A stretch of 64,000 nt of DNA from Mesodorylaimus sp. YZB2_4 (taxonomy: Eukaryota; Nematoda; Enoplea; Dorylaimida; Dorylaimidae). A program made the translations under genes and the position numbers. This document shows positions 43,899 through 55,696 of this stretch, in pieces. The stretch's first letter is position 1; every line of letters starts with the position of its first letter. The notes beneath the pieces are model-generated. The model searched no databases, was not told the DNA's origin, and saw only the letters and a list, made by a program, of their open reading frames with translations. The DNA lies in assembly GCA_030248295.1 (NCBI GenBank), contig JASANH010000897.1, positions 62,001-126,000 on the forward strand, in the 5' to 3' direction.

Positions 43899-46530
43899 TT
43901 ATGGAGGAGACTAGGCTCTAAGAACGATTATGTGCATTATCATTGTCGGGTTGTGTATGCATGTGTGGGCGGCCATGGACCTGTTTTGTACCTTCGAACA
44001 AATGTATTATACTCTCTATTGTTAGATGAGAACACGTTTTTGTTTTGTTCTCTGTGTTAGTACAATCTTAAATGTACTGTACAGTATGGTAGGTACCTGA
44101 GCCAATAAGAATCATGCTGATCGCCAGTATTGAAATCCTTGGCTCGCTCTAGGATTCATGCCTATTACAGCATCTTACTATTATGCGGTTTTTTTCAACC
44201 ATCTGTATAGCTCGTAAAATTGATCACCTCTCTGATGTCGCATGGTTGGTGCCAGTCGATGGCACCAATCTGATAAGGAAAGACATGTGCCTCGTTCTGC
44301 ACTGGACACACGTATACGGCTATATGGCATGGGAACCTGGGCTAGCAAGCACTTTGCACCACTTCCGCGAGTGCAGTGACATCCTACCCCACCCAATCTG
44401 GGAGGAGTCAGTGGTGAAACACCCGTTGGGTACGCTCCTCTTAGACGGGCCCCGTCTTTGACCCGGAGATGGATTCCTTCAAGGAGACGAGGTGAAACTG
44501 GGTCTGGCACATGGCAGTCTTACTGTACATCCATGCGAATACCATGACGGCTGTCCAATTGCATACATAATATGCTGATCATATCTCGGAAAGTATTATA
44601 TATCTAACGCATACTCAACGTTCTTCTGAGCTTGATCTGCCCCACGTCTGTGGATTTAAAATGTCACTGGCAAATCACCCTGATCCAGGGCCATCTCAAG
44701 GATGGACCACACCCGATGAAATCAGGCCGTAGACGAAGGACTGTCACGATCAGCACATTCCACCAATTTGTCATACATGAAATAGCAAACTAGTTTTTCG
44801 TGACAAGCCAGTCATGATCGACAAGAAATGCTCATACGTCTTGCGTATCGAGAAACAACCTAAATCATGTGTCAAAATAACCGCTCCTTTAACTCGTCAA
44901 AACTAAGTCGATTCATGCATTTCCTATCCAAACTGGTGATCACTGGATTAGAGTAGTGCATGCGAAACAGGGCAGAACAGTTCAATCATTTACTGCCATT
45001 TCTGAGCGCCGACAAGCACTGCAATACCCGCGACTCTGGAAATAATCGAAGTGCAACGGGATACGCCAACGCGGGGGGCTGACCATAGAACGAAAGTTTG
45101 TCCACTAGGAAATATTTGAAAATTCTGATATACTACGTCATGTCATGGCTTATTCGTCACATGAGCAAATACTCTTCAATCAATGTGAAGCAATGAACCT
45201 TGCACACTAATCGTGAGTTTTGCGCCAATTCCTTTTTAGACCACATTCCCAGAGGGTGAGAGGGTACATGCATTTTTTAGGTTTGCCAGTATGAACGTAC
45301 AGGACAGGACATATAACACCTATGTTTTCAGAAAAGGCCTGGTCACGTTGATCGCCTGCCATCCCTTTTAGACCTTGGCTATGCTGCGGAATCCTTGCTT
45401 TTGTCCAACGTGTTATGGCGGTCTGTATCACTTCAAATTTTACACCTTGGTAGCCACAGAGCGGGATTTCCTGCCTGGGCTCTTATTGCTTGTATGTGCA
45501 CCCTCTAATGCAATCTGAGAATTGACATCATCACGCCGTGAAAATATGCGGAATCGCATTGGTGACTAAAAGCTGTATCAGTAGAAGGTGAGAAGCAGGT
45601 GCGCTACGAGAGTGTAAGAAGCCGCATCATTCTTATAGAAGTGCATGATGCAATGGCGTGAAAGTACGACCTGGCTAACAAAGAAACTATCGATGTGGTT
45701 ACGGACCCAAAAAATGTGTTCGAGTGCCACGAAGTGCCAAAACATGAATGTGTTCTGTAACTTACACTGGACACTGTCTACAGACCAAATTCCGAAAAAT
45801 ATGTGCTTTTTTGTGCATTTTGTTGTTCGCACGATTGACTCGTCATCACTCGCAAAACTTTTAATCATATAAAAATGCGCATTCTCCGATGTTCCATCTA
45901 CGAAGCGTTTTGCCAGCAATCGAGGGAGAAAAAGTGCTTTTGTGGCGAGTGATTGCAGGATCAGCTGAAGCTTCTTCAATGACTGACGGACACCTCCATT
46001 TCAATACAACCTCGTCACCTCAGGAATAAAGGATTTCAGAGGATGAACCAGGGTGTGAGGATTTACGGTACGAAAACGCTTCGTAGACGGGGCATCAGAG
46101 AGTGCTAATTTTTATACGATTAAGTTTTATGAGTGATGACGAGTAAATCGTACGAACAGCAAAAACACGAAAAGGCACATCTTTTTCGGAGTTCGGTCTG
46201 TAGACAGTGTCCAGTCTAACGAGCACATTCATGTTTTCCTAAAAGTTTTTTCCAAACAAAAAATGCACAATACCGTCGAATTTTTCAAAAAGACAGAAGC
46301 GAGTATGTTGCACGACTAGACGAGTCCCTACAAAAGCACTGGGGCGCAAACGGCGAACATGCCGGAGCTATTTTCGATTGTGCTGGCATAATTGATCGAG
46401 TTAGGCATCAAGCGCTCGGGGCGGAGCGAACGGGGCACGACTGAATGATCTTATGCGCATGGACATCCCCGCATACAAATGGCGGTAAAATGCAGATTAC
46501 TCCGGTTTGGGTAGAAGAAAAGTTCCAAAA
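43899..46530. other. Spacer between cluster members 1 and 2, with a foldback repeat
   Basis: No gene is called. The frame pair at 44181-44510 (both strands) has no splice context. The inverted repeat at 45735-46240 is listed separately. Confidence 0.35.
45735..46240. mobile_element. Foldback repeat, ~170-bp arms
   Basis: 45735-45915 (ACATGAATGTGTTCTGTAAC ... ACTGGACACTGTCTACAGACC ... ATCTACGAAGCGTTTTG) is mirrored, at roughly 80% identity by eye, at 46070-46240. A ~155-bp spacer separates the arms. Weak similarity continues outward, so the element may be larger. No coding capacity. Confidence 0.7.
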
Positions 46531-47997
46531 ATGTACTATGAAAACACCCTAATTTGTTGTCATTTATTTGTTTTTATATTGGTTTTTGACCAAGTGTCAG
46601 GTGAGTCTTCGCCTTGGCCCTCTTTCGTTGCTTTGGATACTCTGCTTGTTTTAATCATTTAATCTAAATTGTCGTATGCCCCCAAATGATGCATTCTCAT
46701 GATTAGGACTTTATTGGAAGGCGCAGAATTCAAGTGTCAGCCACCGCTTAGGTGTGTAGATGCTGAATATATCTCAGGTTACACGACATGGCGGCATGGC
46801 GGCTGGCCGAGCATCTTCCAGATCATCGTTTCACGTCCATGCGGCTACTCTAGATGACCGGTTTTCTCGAAGAAATGAATATTGTCTTCCTCAAGTTTTT
46901 TATGTTCACTGATACAATGCGTCAGAAGTGTGAACACAACTTTTAATGAGATAAATTTCTGCGAGATTAATTAAAATGATTCAGCTTTTATCCTCCTTTG
47001 GGATGGAATTTAGTTCAGGAAAAAAGGGAAAGTCAAAGTCAAATTTCGACCTGGCTTAACAGATGCGTAGCTCGTAACTCCTATATGTCAGCACAGCATG
47101 GAGAGAATACAGCGGTTTATGTACTCCCACCTGATTCCCCCTTCTTTACCTAAAGCTTTCTATAAAAAAGTATTGTAGAAGCCCTAGTCTTTGTAATTAA
47201 AGAAGATGGTTTATCTGAACAGAAAAAACTGAATCTGAACAAAACGACTTTTGAAGAATCGGGGGAATAAACTTAGAAACCAGGACCTACATTTTCCGCT
47301 CTTCTCTGGCCTTTTTCGGCTTGTTCCTTGTTTTTATACTACACTCCTGGTTTTAGGCGGTTCTCCCCCGCTCAATGAAGCATTCAGGCCCTCCATTTTC
47401 TCCAACCGTCTAAAACGCGGCAATCCAACGGGCAATATTTACGATCCGCCCTTTTCTGCCTTCCCTTACAAAGAAAACTCTCCTTTTTGGCACCCATGGC
47501 CCTACCCTTTCCCAGCCACTACGGCACCACCTTCTGTCAACCGACGAAGACTCCAGTACTACAACCCGAATAACCCTTTCGTGGATTCTATGGCTGATGG
47601 ATACTGGCCCAATGTGGGACTGGGCACTGTTAACCAGCGACCCACGCAAGCCAATGGACCAACTGGAAATTCCAGAGGAACCATAGCATATTCACGGCAG
47701 CCTGCGACAACGATGCAAGGTGGTCCTTTGGTTCAAAACCAGAACCCTCAATTGGTTAGAACAGGCCAAAATTCAAATGGTGCCATTGTGCAGACGCAAG
47801 CTGAGCCGAGACAGATGGCACATGTGAACAGATTGCCAACAAATTTCATCCCGCCACAACAACTGCTGACCCAACCTCGTCCCCAGCTTGTGTCTCAGCG
47901 GCACCCACAAATTTTTGGGCAAGCGAACCAAGCACAGCCGTCTCAATATAACAGGCAGTTGTCGTTTGCTTCCCCTCCGAATTCAGGATCGTCGTAA
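46531..47997 (+). CDS. Tandem secreted proprotein family, member 2 (diverged)
   Basis: Exon 1 (46531-46600) encodes MYYENTLICCHLFVFILVFD, a signal peptide, with donor TCAG|GTGAGT. Exon 2 (47357-47997, acceptor TTTTAG) joins in phase 1, giving 236 residues. The cleavage site SNRLKR ends at 44, followed by GNPTGNIYDPP. NPNNPFVDSMADGYWPNVG is conserved. The second half has drifted: GGG.NWPTGN...SDHFNG is reduced to NGPTGNSRGTIAY, and QGGPFFP to QGGPLVQ. The tail is Gln/Pro-rich. The open frame and intact splice sites say it is still a gene, but the core is under weaker or different constraint than in members 1 and 3. Confidence 0.82.
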
Positions 47998-48393
47998 ATT
48001 CATTTTTAGCACTAGAGAAAGCTTATGGTTCTAGTAGGCGTAGTTCCGTAGCGACCGCACAAAACTTTTTTGCTAAAGGTGTTCTGTAGGTTTAACTGAC
48101 TAAAGTAAAAAAATGGCCACTTATGTACAGTTAAGTTCAAATATGGCCGATTATGCGCCCGGTCGAATGAAATAGCCTATATTTTTTCATGGCTGAATGG
48201 AATGTCTGATCTATGATAGCTTGTAACTTTTTGCATTTCTGTCGCGTTTTTGGTCCACCCCGCACAGTACAGTAGTATCTTTCGATGCCTCTAAGGAAGT
48301 AATTTAATGTCCTTTCCATCAAGCAACAAGATTACTCCAATGAGCAACACAATGACTCCATATCATTGTTGAAGTACTTTCTTGTTTGTCTAG

Positions 48394-48571
48394 CCGTGGT
48401 CACTCTGGTCTGGGTCTGAGAAAACCACGCTTGGGACTGGATTATGTGAGTAAAATGATTATTCTTTTTAATGAAGAAGACAAGAAATTAATCTCTTCTG
48501 GACCTGGTTCTTTTGATGTACCCGTGATGTGCTCAGAGGACTCTGGCTTTTATATTGAATCGACGAGTTGA
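48394..48571 (+). CDS. Candidate terminal exon, unknown protein
   Basis: Acceptor TTTGTCTAG, then a phase-2 frame of ~59 codons ending TGA at 48571. It encodes GLGLRKPRLGLDYVSKMIIL, then FNEEDKKLISSGPGSFDVPV and MCSEDSGFYIESTS. The composition looks coding; no upstream exon or family is identified. Confidence 0.33.
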
Positions 48572-49954
48572 AAAAGGTAAGTCAGCTTGTTTTTGGCATT
48601 TCAACATTACTGACATTAAAGATTTCTGGCAGTCAAAATTTCTCGTGTAAGTGGCAGAGAGAGAATGCACTGGGCATGGAATGATGGAGGCCGCGTTTTG
48701 GATACGAGGACTGTGGAAGTTGATGGTAAACTTTAAAGTCCGGGTTTCTGAGACACTTATCGTTAGCCCGTGCAAAACACCAGGACAAATCTTTGTATGC
48801 TCAATCAAAATCATGCATGAAGGAGACTGGATTAGGTGCAAGTTTATTTTGCGCTCTCTTAAAACCGTCTAAAGTATTAGGTCGAAAAAGGTTCCCTGGA
48901 AGAACTTTAGCGACTTCTTTGTTTTTCACGAACATAAAAGAAATACTGCAAACAACAGAAAAAAATGACCCCGAGCGGGAATCGAACCCTCGTCCGTGAG
49001 GACGCTCCTGAAAATATTATTCGATGCAAACTTGATAGGGGATATCAGTAGAAATCGCATGGGTCGATTTCAACTACTGCTCGGAGGTCGTGGTCTTGCT
49101 ATCTGTCAAGTTTTAAATTTTCTGCAGCTGCAAGGGTTTCAGAGATATGTATTAGCGCGAATTTCTTATGACCACCTGAGTCGAGCTCTCTTGAAAACAT
49201 ATATCCTCTTAAAAGTAAGCTGAGACCACCCCATCTTTAGGGGCACGTCCACCATCTGGCCCCTAAAGATCGCTAGAGCTTCATTAGCCAGCAGCTGTTT
49301 TACTCCCAAAGATCACTAGCTAGGGTTAGTAACACGATGAGTGCATATCAGCAGCCTGGTGGCTACTTAGTCTCTTGAAACAAAAAAGGACGGCTGCAGG
49401 GCAGTGTGTGGTGCTGATTCAATAACGTGCCTATTGCGTACTCAACAAACTCGACTCCACTACAATCTGGTATAATTGTACGAGCATCATCTCCAGCACA
49501 CACTGTATCACTTTATAGACGTTTTATAAACAGCCATATTAGCCTCGCAACCAGTGGGCGCTCTCCTGCTGTTGTGGCGGCAATGCATTTTTTCAGGAAA
49601 AAAATGTCCGTTCATTATGCGCCAAGGACTCCGGCCGATGTACCGTTCTTTATCCGACCATCGATTCGAGTAATCGATCATTTCACAGACAGGTTTATCC
49701 GGATGTGCCCACCCCGAGTGTCCTTACCTAAGAGTCGGTTCGCTCCAGCAATCAGAAAAATGCACTTGACTAAAAGAAAGGTACGTTGGAGATAAGTGCA
49801 TGATTTCCCATTGCAGACCTTCTCGTACATACCTGGAATGGGCGGGGTTCAATGCAGAAATGGACAGTTCGTGCATTAGGTTCATACTCGTACACTCAAC
49901 TAAAGGCCAGTTGTAAAGTTCTCGTTGGAGGTAGTGTGTAGATGGTGTTCTGAA
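48572..49954. other. Spacer between cluster members 2 and 3
   Basis: A tRNA-like piece on the minus strand lies near 48968-49012 (GAGGGTTCGATTCCCGCTCG). A ~45-bp block CAGGTTTATCCGGATGTGCC at 49691-49735 recurs at 50102-50147 within the intron of member 3. A 122-codon frame (49427-49795) has no supporting signals. Confidence 0.4.
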
Positions 49955-51086
49955 ATGGCGATAAATTGGTGCCCCGTGCTTTGTCTTTCAAGCTTTCTGT
50001 TGGTTGGTGCATTTAATTCATGTAAGTGGTGTTTTGTTTTGCTTTTTCCATATTTATGGGATACTGAAAGCATTGATTTGAGTGAATCGATTATTACAAG
50101 CAGGTTTATCCCGATGTGCCCTCCTCGGTTGTCCTTATGTAGCTCGCTTTCAACGCGCTCAAACACTTTCATCCTGGAAGCGTTGAAAACGTGGATAACA
50201 ATGCGATAAAATGTTTCCCAAAATTATTTATTCTCAAACTCACGGAATCCAGCGCTTTTCGAATCTTCTGACAGATAAGACTGTTCATAAATATTCTGCT
50301 AGTGTGCTTGAACCATCCGAAGTTTCAGAAACTTTTGCCCTGGTAGAAGTGGCGTCTTTCAGCCCAACTGACCTTTTAGCTCACTCATACCCAACTATTC
50401 CTCGTCGCACATTCGTGCTTAGCCTCCTTCTCAAACGCGAGAAACGTGGCAGTCCGACGGGAAATATCTACGACCCACCTCTTCCCGTGTTTCCATCCAA
50501 AGAGAATTTGCCATTCTGGATTCCACCTCCTTACCCTATGCCAACCACCGTGGCACCCCCACCAGTCCAACGCCACCGACTCCCCTATTACGACCCCAAC
50601 AATCCCTACTTGGATACCATGACCGACGGATACTGGCCAAACTTTGGTTTAGGCTACGCTAATCAAAATCCGACAATGATCGGAGGCGGTCTTCACTGGC
50701 CAACAGGCAACATGCTTATGCCGTCGGATCATTTTAATGGCACCATCGCGTTCGCCACACCCCAGCATCTGAGAGTAGGCATGCAAGGTGGTCCGTTCTT
50801 CCCATACCAAAACCCACGGTACATCAAAACGGTCAAAGACATCAACGATGCCAACATCCTACAACAAGCTGCCCAGGCGCACAGCGATGCAAGGAGATTA
50901 GGATCGAGCAGTGATGGTCAAGAAATTCCTGCTGGCTTCATTCCAGTGCAACAGCAGATGCTTGCTCAAACGAAGCAACAACAGTCTTCCCAGCCCCAGC
51001 AACAGCAATTTTCCACGCGCTTTCGGCAAGTACAGTCGCCATCTAATCAAAGACAAATGTCGTTTTCTCTTTTTTCTAAAAGATAG
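49955..51086 (+). CDS. Tandem secreted proprotein family, member 3
   Basis: Exon 1 (49955-50021) encodes MAINWCPVLCLSSFLLVGAF, a signal peptide, with donor TCAT|GTAAGT. Exon 2 (50380-51086, acceptor CTTTTAG) joins in phase 1, giving 257 residues. Cleavage site LKREKR ends at 45, before GSPTGNIYDPP. It keeps every core block of member 1: PPYPMPTTVAPPPV, DPNNPYLDTMTDGYWPNFG, GGGLHWPTGNMLMPSDHFNG, LRVGMQGGPFFPYQ and KDINDAN. The tail is Gln-rich (QQQSSQPQQQQFS). An open frame runs upstream of exon 2 to 50211, but the signal peptide and paralogue structure favour the spliced form. Confidence 0.85.
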
Positions 51087-51594
51087 TTCATTTTCTGCAG
51101 GTTTATGATTGTCATTATCAGCCTCGATGTGCAGAAATTCCTATTTCACCCACCCGTTTGTATGCAGCTCATGTTTTACGAGCTGCTTTTTATGGGAGGT
51201 TTATATCCCGTGCTATTTAGTAAAAATGCTTCAGTGCCTGCTGTAAAAGTGCTGTAATATGTACATTATTTTCCAGCTTTCCTTTTTGTCTGAATCAGCT
51301 GAGGGCTGATTGCGGTGTTAGGGGGACCACGATCAGCTCACGTCGTCAGCTTCTCGTCGTGCGCAGCAGCACTTGTCGTCGGTTTCAGCATCCTTTACAC
51401 TGCCGACCCCCCTTGCATCGAACTTCAACGTGTGTCCATACGCACCAGTGCGCGAAGGACTTGCAAAATAGGTGACACTAAGGGCAACTAACAGGTGAAT
51501 ATGCACACTTAGTGGGCGATAATGGCGTAAGTCTATTTTCTCGCCCTATTTCTCATCATTGTGATCTATTTTGTCGCCCAATGCAACCGTGTGC
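51087..51594. other. Spacer between cluster members 3 and 4
   Basis: No gene or repeat recognised. Confidence 0.4.
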
Positions 51595-52813
51595 ATGGAT
51601 TGTATTCGTGTGTGGGAACTGTTACTTTTGATGAGTGCATATCTTATTCATGAAGGTATGTTCGAATGGCCCAGTCTGAGCATAAGGGACCATAGGGGAC
51701 CATAAGGGACCATAGGGGACCATAAGGGACCATAGGGGACCATAAGGGACCATAGGGGACCATAAGGGACCATAGGGGACCATAAGGGACCATAGGGGAC
51801 CATAAGGGACCATAAGGGACCATAGGGGACCATAGGGGACCATAAGGGACCATAGGGGGCCATAAGGGACCATAGGGGACCATAAGGGACCATAGGGGAC
51901 CATAAGGGACCAAAGGGGACCATAAGGGACCATAGGGGACCATAAGGGACTATAGGGGACCATAAGGGACCAAAGGGGACCATAAGGGACCATAGGGGAC
52001 CATAAGGGACCATACGGGACCATAAGGGACCATACGGGACCATAAGGGACCATACGGGACCATACGGGACCAAAGGGGACCTCAAAGGGACCATTTTTAT
52101 GACTTCCACCTGGGGACCCAGGGATCTCTAAGAAGAAGATTGCTGTTTGAACTTTATCTATTTTATGAACCTGATTATTAATTACAGGACTTTGCATCCC
52201 CCATCGACCCTTGCAAAGGCAACGACGCCAAGGCTCACCAAACGCCTTTAATCCACCAGTTCCAGATTTCCCCTCTCCACGAGACAATCCACTCTATCTT
52301 CCCCCACCTTATCCCTTGCCAACAACGGAGGCTCCTGCTCAAAATCCGCCAAAAATCTCGCGATTCGCTGGATCCAGCACTCCTTACCTGGATGCGTTAA
52401 CGGACAGTTTCTATCCAAATTACGGGCTCGGTTTCCTCTACCAGCAGCCTGTATTGGTCAATGGCGGTCTAAGTTGGCCTACAGGAAACATTCTTCAGCC
52501 CACTGATAGATTCACTGGAAATCTTGGTGTTGTCCGACCAGTGCAACTACGACTCGGAACCCAAGGTGGTCCATTTTTCCCATGGCAGGACTCGAGATTC
52601 ACGCAGACGATCAAGGATGTTAATGAGGCCAGCTTGACGTTGCAAATGGCCCATCTGTTGCAGAATTACGCATTGCTCAGGTCGCTGGACGATGGACGAG
52701 TGAATCCTTCGGCTGTCACAGGGCAGAACCGACCCGTTCAAAGACCCCAATCGTTTGGTCAGGCTATTAATCGCATGGACCCGTTGACTTCCCTGTTTGA
52801 TCAAAGAAGATAG
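51595..52813 (+). CDS. Tandem secreted proprotein family, member 4
   Basis: Exon 1 (51595-51655) encodes MDCIRVWELLLLMSAYLIHE, a signal peptide, with donor GAAG|GTATGT. Exon 2 (52188-52813, acceptor ATTACAG) joins in phase 1, giving 228 residues. The basic site QRQRR ends at 34, before QGSPNAFNPPVPDFPSP. Core: PPPYPLPTTEAPA, TPYLDALTDSFYPNYGLGF, NGGLSWPTGNILQPTDRF, LRLGTQGGPFFPWQD and KDVNEA. It lacks the long poly-Gln tail and ends in DPLTSLFDQRR. Its intron is filled by a 10-bp minisatellite of ~400 bases. Confidence 0.85.
51681..52080. repeat. 10-bp minisatellite (GGGACCATAR)n in the member-4 intron
   Basis: About forty units alternate mainly GGGACCATAA and GGGACCATAG, giving a 20-bp higher-order period. 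Variants (CATACGGGAC, CAAAGGGGAC) are concentrated toward the 3' end. It lies wholly within the intron. Confidence 0.95.
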
Positions 52814-53649
52814 TATTAGAATTATTGCAATGATATGAGAGATCAGTCAGAACCTTGCAAAGGTTTATGTTCTTATATTCAGTGTGCGATGAGCCTAATG
52901 GACTGTTGGCTGCAACATCAACTTCCACGTGATAAATGATTGCTGTGACAAGCTACAGAGCAAAGTGCAGAAGTGCTTTTTACAAATATTAAGATGCAGA
53001 ATGTTAGTGGCCTAACAGAATATGTAAAGTGTAAATTATGTCTTTATGTAATATATTTCATCAAATTGATGAGTTCAAGATCCTGTAATACAAATGTATT
53101 TATCCGTCCATACTCAATGAGCTGTACTCGTGAATACTTGTTTAGTTTCTCCCCTAAAATAGTTTAGGGGGAGACACAGAGGGCAGTGAGTTCCATGCAG
53201 CAAGGGTGGCCGCACCGGTTAAATAAAATCATCACTTTGAATCCAAGATGTTGCTCATTTCAATTTCTTCCACCCCTCAAATATAACCGTCCTCAATCCA
53301 TATGAAATAATAATTCAGTAATAAATACTATCTCTGAGTGTTTATGGTATCACGCTTTGCACACTTCCGAGCCCAATAGATGACGTTATAGTCTACACCC
53401 CTTTTCCGGAATAAGTCCGTATCTCAAAATACGTTAAGTGTCGAGAGCAATACCGACTGACCCATCTACAACAGAAAAGACAAACAACGGGTATAATTGA
53501 TTTCAAAATCGTCCTCGATGACAGTCGCCCCGAGGCGTCCTACTCGGCCCGTCTTCTCCAGAGAGACTGGGTGGAAGGCACTGCGCGAACTGTAGTCGCT
53601 ACCGAGGAGTCGTCATTTGCAGTAGGTGCTTCGAAGCAAGATTTTTAGA
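52814..53649. other. Spacer between cluster members 4 and 5
   Basis: 3' flank of member 4 and 5' flank of member 5. A hairpin-like pair TCTCCCCTAAAATAGTTTAGGGGGAGA lies near 53147-53173. No gene is seen. Confidence 0.35.
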
Positions 53650-54340
53650 ATGAGGTGGGCATTGACTTTGATTATTCTGATTTTCTTATGGACAAACAAA
53701 AATGGTAAATTTTAAAGATTCGTTACCTGATCAATCTTATTCAATTTCTGTTTCAGCTAATGGTCGGCCTTCACATCGCTTGAAACGTGATTTTGTGCCT
53801 CCTTCTTTTGCTCCTCAATTAGCGGCTGGTCGGCCACCTCAGCCAGACCCTTTGCGACCAGAACATATTGACCCGAATAATCCCTATTTGGAGAGTCTCT
53901 CCGATCCGTTCTACCCAAGCTACGGCATAGGCGTCGGTTACCAGCGACCTTTCATTTTGGGTGGCGGGGCCAATGTCCCGACAGGAAATATTTTCCGACC
54001 TACTGAGAGCGTAAATGGAACAATAGGCGTTACTCAATTGAGGAATGTCAGATTTGGCACACAAGGTGGTCCGTTCTATCCGTGGCAAGATCCAAAGTTC
54101 GGTGGCAGTGCAAAGTATTTGGCCATGCTCCAATATCAGCAACAACAGCGCCAGGCAATGTTGGCTGATCAAATGGCTAGGCAGGCCATGGCCAGATCAG
54201 GGGCGAGCTCTCCAGTTGATCCATTCAGTAATCCTAATCCGGCTGCAGGAGGCGATGACAGGATGAGAGCCCTGCAAAATATGCCCGCCAATAATCTGGC
54301 GACACCACCCCCACTGCCAGCACGATTTTCGTCAGTGTAA
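53650..54340 (+). CDS. Tandem secreted proprotein family, member 5
   Basis: Exon 1 (53650-53704) encodes the short signal peptide MRWALTLIILIFLWTNKN, with donor AATG|GTAAAT. Exon 2 (53757-54340, acceptor TGTTTCAG) joins in phase 1, giving 212 residues. Cleavage site SHRLKR ends at 29. The N-terminal PTGN..DPP block is missing, but DPNNPYLESLSDPFYPSYG, NVPTGNIFRPTESVNGTIG and FGTQGGPFYPWQDPKF are present. After the core comes a Gln/Met/Ala-rich helix (QYQQQQRQAMLADQMARQAM) and a Pro-rich end. The intron is only 52 bases, the smallest in the cluster. It shares PWQD with member 4. Confidence 0.85.
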
Positions 54341-55037
54341 GGCTATGGTACGCGTCATGTTTGAGCAGACTTTTTTTTGAGTACCGTACCAATATTACAA
54401 GAAACGGTTATACTTTGTGTATGTTTGATGTTCCATGTAAAGCCGGATTGTGCGCGTGGAAAAGTCTTGCTCTTTTGCATAGCTGGTTTATTATTGGTTT
54501 AATGAGAACAGACCTAAGACCACCTGTTGGCATCGAGCGTGTGTTCTAGCGATAGTACACTCTACTTTCTATTTGTACCCCGCCCATAAGTGAGTTCCTT
54601 CCACGCATGCTTTGGCAAATGGTAGCAAAGTTTTTTACTGGGTGTAGCTCGCAGTACGCAGCTTAGACTTTACAAATCTTTCTGTGAATTTACATAGCTG
54701 CAAAATATAAAGCTCTGTTTATCAACAGGCGAAGTCAGCTTAGCAGTGAGGCGCAAATCGGACCTAAATGAAGCGACCTACAGCTATACATACTATCTGT
54801 TTGCTTTGGGAATGTACACGCGGCCTATGCGGTAACGTGGAGGGCGTGTATATTCTCAAAGAAAACAGGTTATACTTGGGTAAAAATGATTTTCATTTTT
54901 TTGAAATCCTACGTCCACCGCCGTATAGTTAGCCCCAAGCGAAGAATATGTGCCCTCACGATGACAAAGGCAGAGTCAAAGAATGGTCCAAGCCCATAGC
55001 ACGATAACAAAGCTCAAATATGTAGATTGATATTTAC
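54341..55037. other. 3' flanks of cluster member 5 (+) and lectin gene 1 (-)
   Basis: The two genes converge here. The missing short last exon of the lectin must lie in this stretch if the gene is intact; I could not choose an acceptor. Confidence 0.35.
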
Positions 55038-55696
55038 TTGTGATTTGGCAAATAGGGTAAAAAGGACACCAATTTCTGCTATCATTAGGGGCGTCTCCGA
55101 AGTAAATTGACGCGCCATTGACAACTAAAGTTATAAAATTGCCATTGCCAACAGCGCGGTCCCCACACGCCTTGATTCGAATCCAGGTTTTCCCCGCTGG
55201 CAGTAAGGCGTTGGCTTGTGTGAGGCTGTCGTACCAGTACGTGGTGGTGTTTGTGATGGCGCAAGCTGGTCTTTTGTCCAAAGGGTCACGTTGGAGAGCG
55301 ATCCAGTACGACGTCAGCCTCTTGTTAGTGGCCAAAAAAACAGGATGCGGGGACTGAATTATCGCTATGTGCGCATCTTACCAAGCATTTTTGGATAATC
55401 TTATCGCACTCGTTAGTTGTGTGGATATGCGCCAGAGTCGCTCCATAGCCGTACTGCTGGAACACTGCCCAGGACTCAGTCCAGGAGGTGGATATATTTC
55501 CGAGAAAGAAACAACGCCCATTGTCCATCACGCCATTCAAAGTTTGGGTACACGTCGTCGCCCATATATCGCACGTGGCTTGGCCATCTGCATGAAAAGA
55601 TGAGAATGCATAAATGATGACACACAAGCATGCCTAACACCCCAACTCACCGACACACCCATACAGCCAGAACAGAACCAAGGCTGCGACTTTCAT
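55038..55696 (-). CDS. Secreted C-type-lectin-like protein, gene 1
   Basis: Exons on the minus strand: 55651-55696 (signal peptide MKVAALVLFWLYGCVG, donor GTGAGT), 55382-55587 (acceptor CATGCAG, donor TTG|GTAAGA) and 55038-55320 (donor A|GTAAAT). A short last exon was not found. The lectin fold is visible in order: C...NGRCFFL, W..SWAVFQQYGYGATLAHIHT, SYWIALQRDP, TYWYDSLTQ, and a final NWCPFYPICQ. This follows the CTLD pattern (WIGL-like motif, W..C...C), but no EPN/QPD-WND calcium site is clear, so sugar binding is unproven. Exon 3's start is odd: homology to gene 2 begins 12 bases before the first AG, where the sequence TTTTTTTTGGCC has no acceptor. Gene 2 is divergently arranged at 62.1 kb. 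Confidence 0.72.

Noticed and set aside
51681-52080. Regularly repeated array that could suggest CRISPR
   Set aside because: Units are contiguous 10-mers with no unique spacers, in a eukaryotic intron.
51622-52287. Uninterrupted 221-codon minus-strand frame encoding VPYGPLWSLM repeats
   Set aside because: It is a by-product of the 10-bp minisatellite, which is open in several frames, and it lies across the intron and exon 2 of a gene on the other strand.
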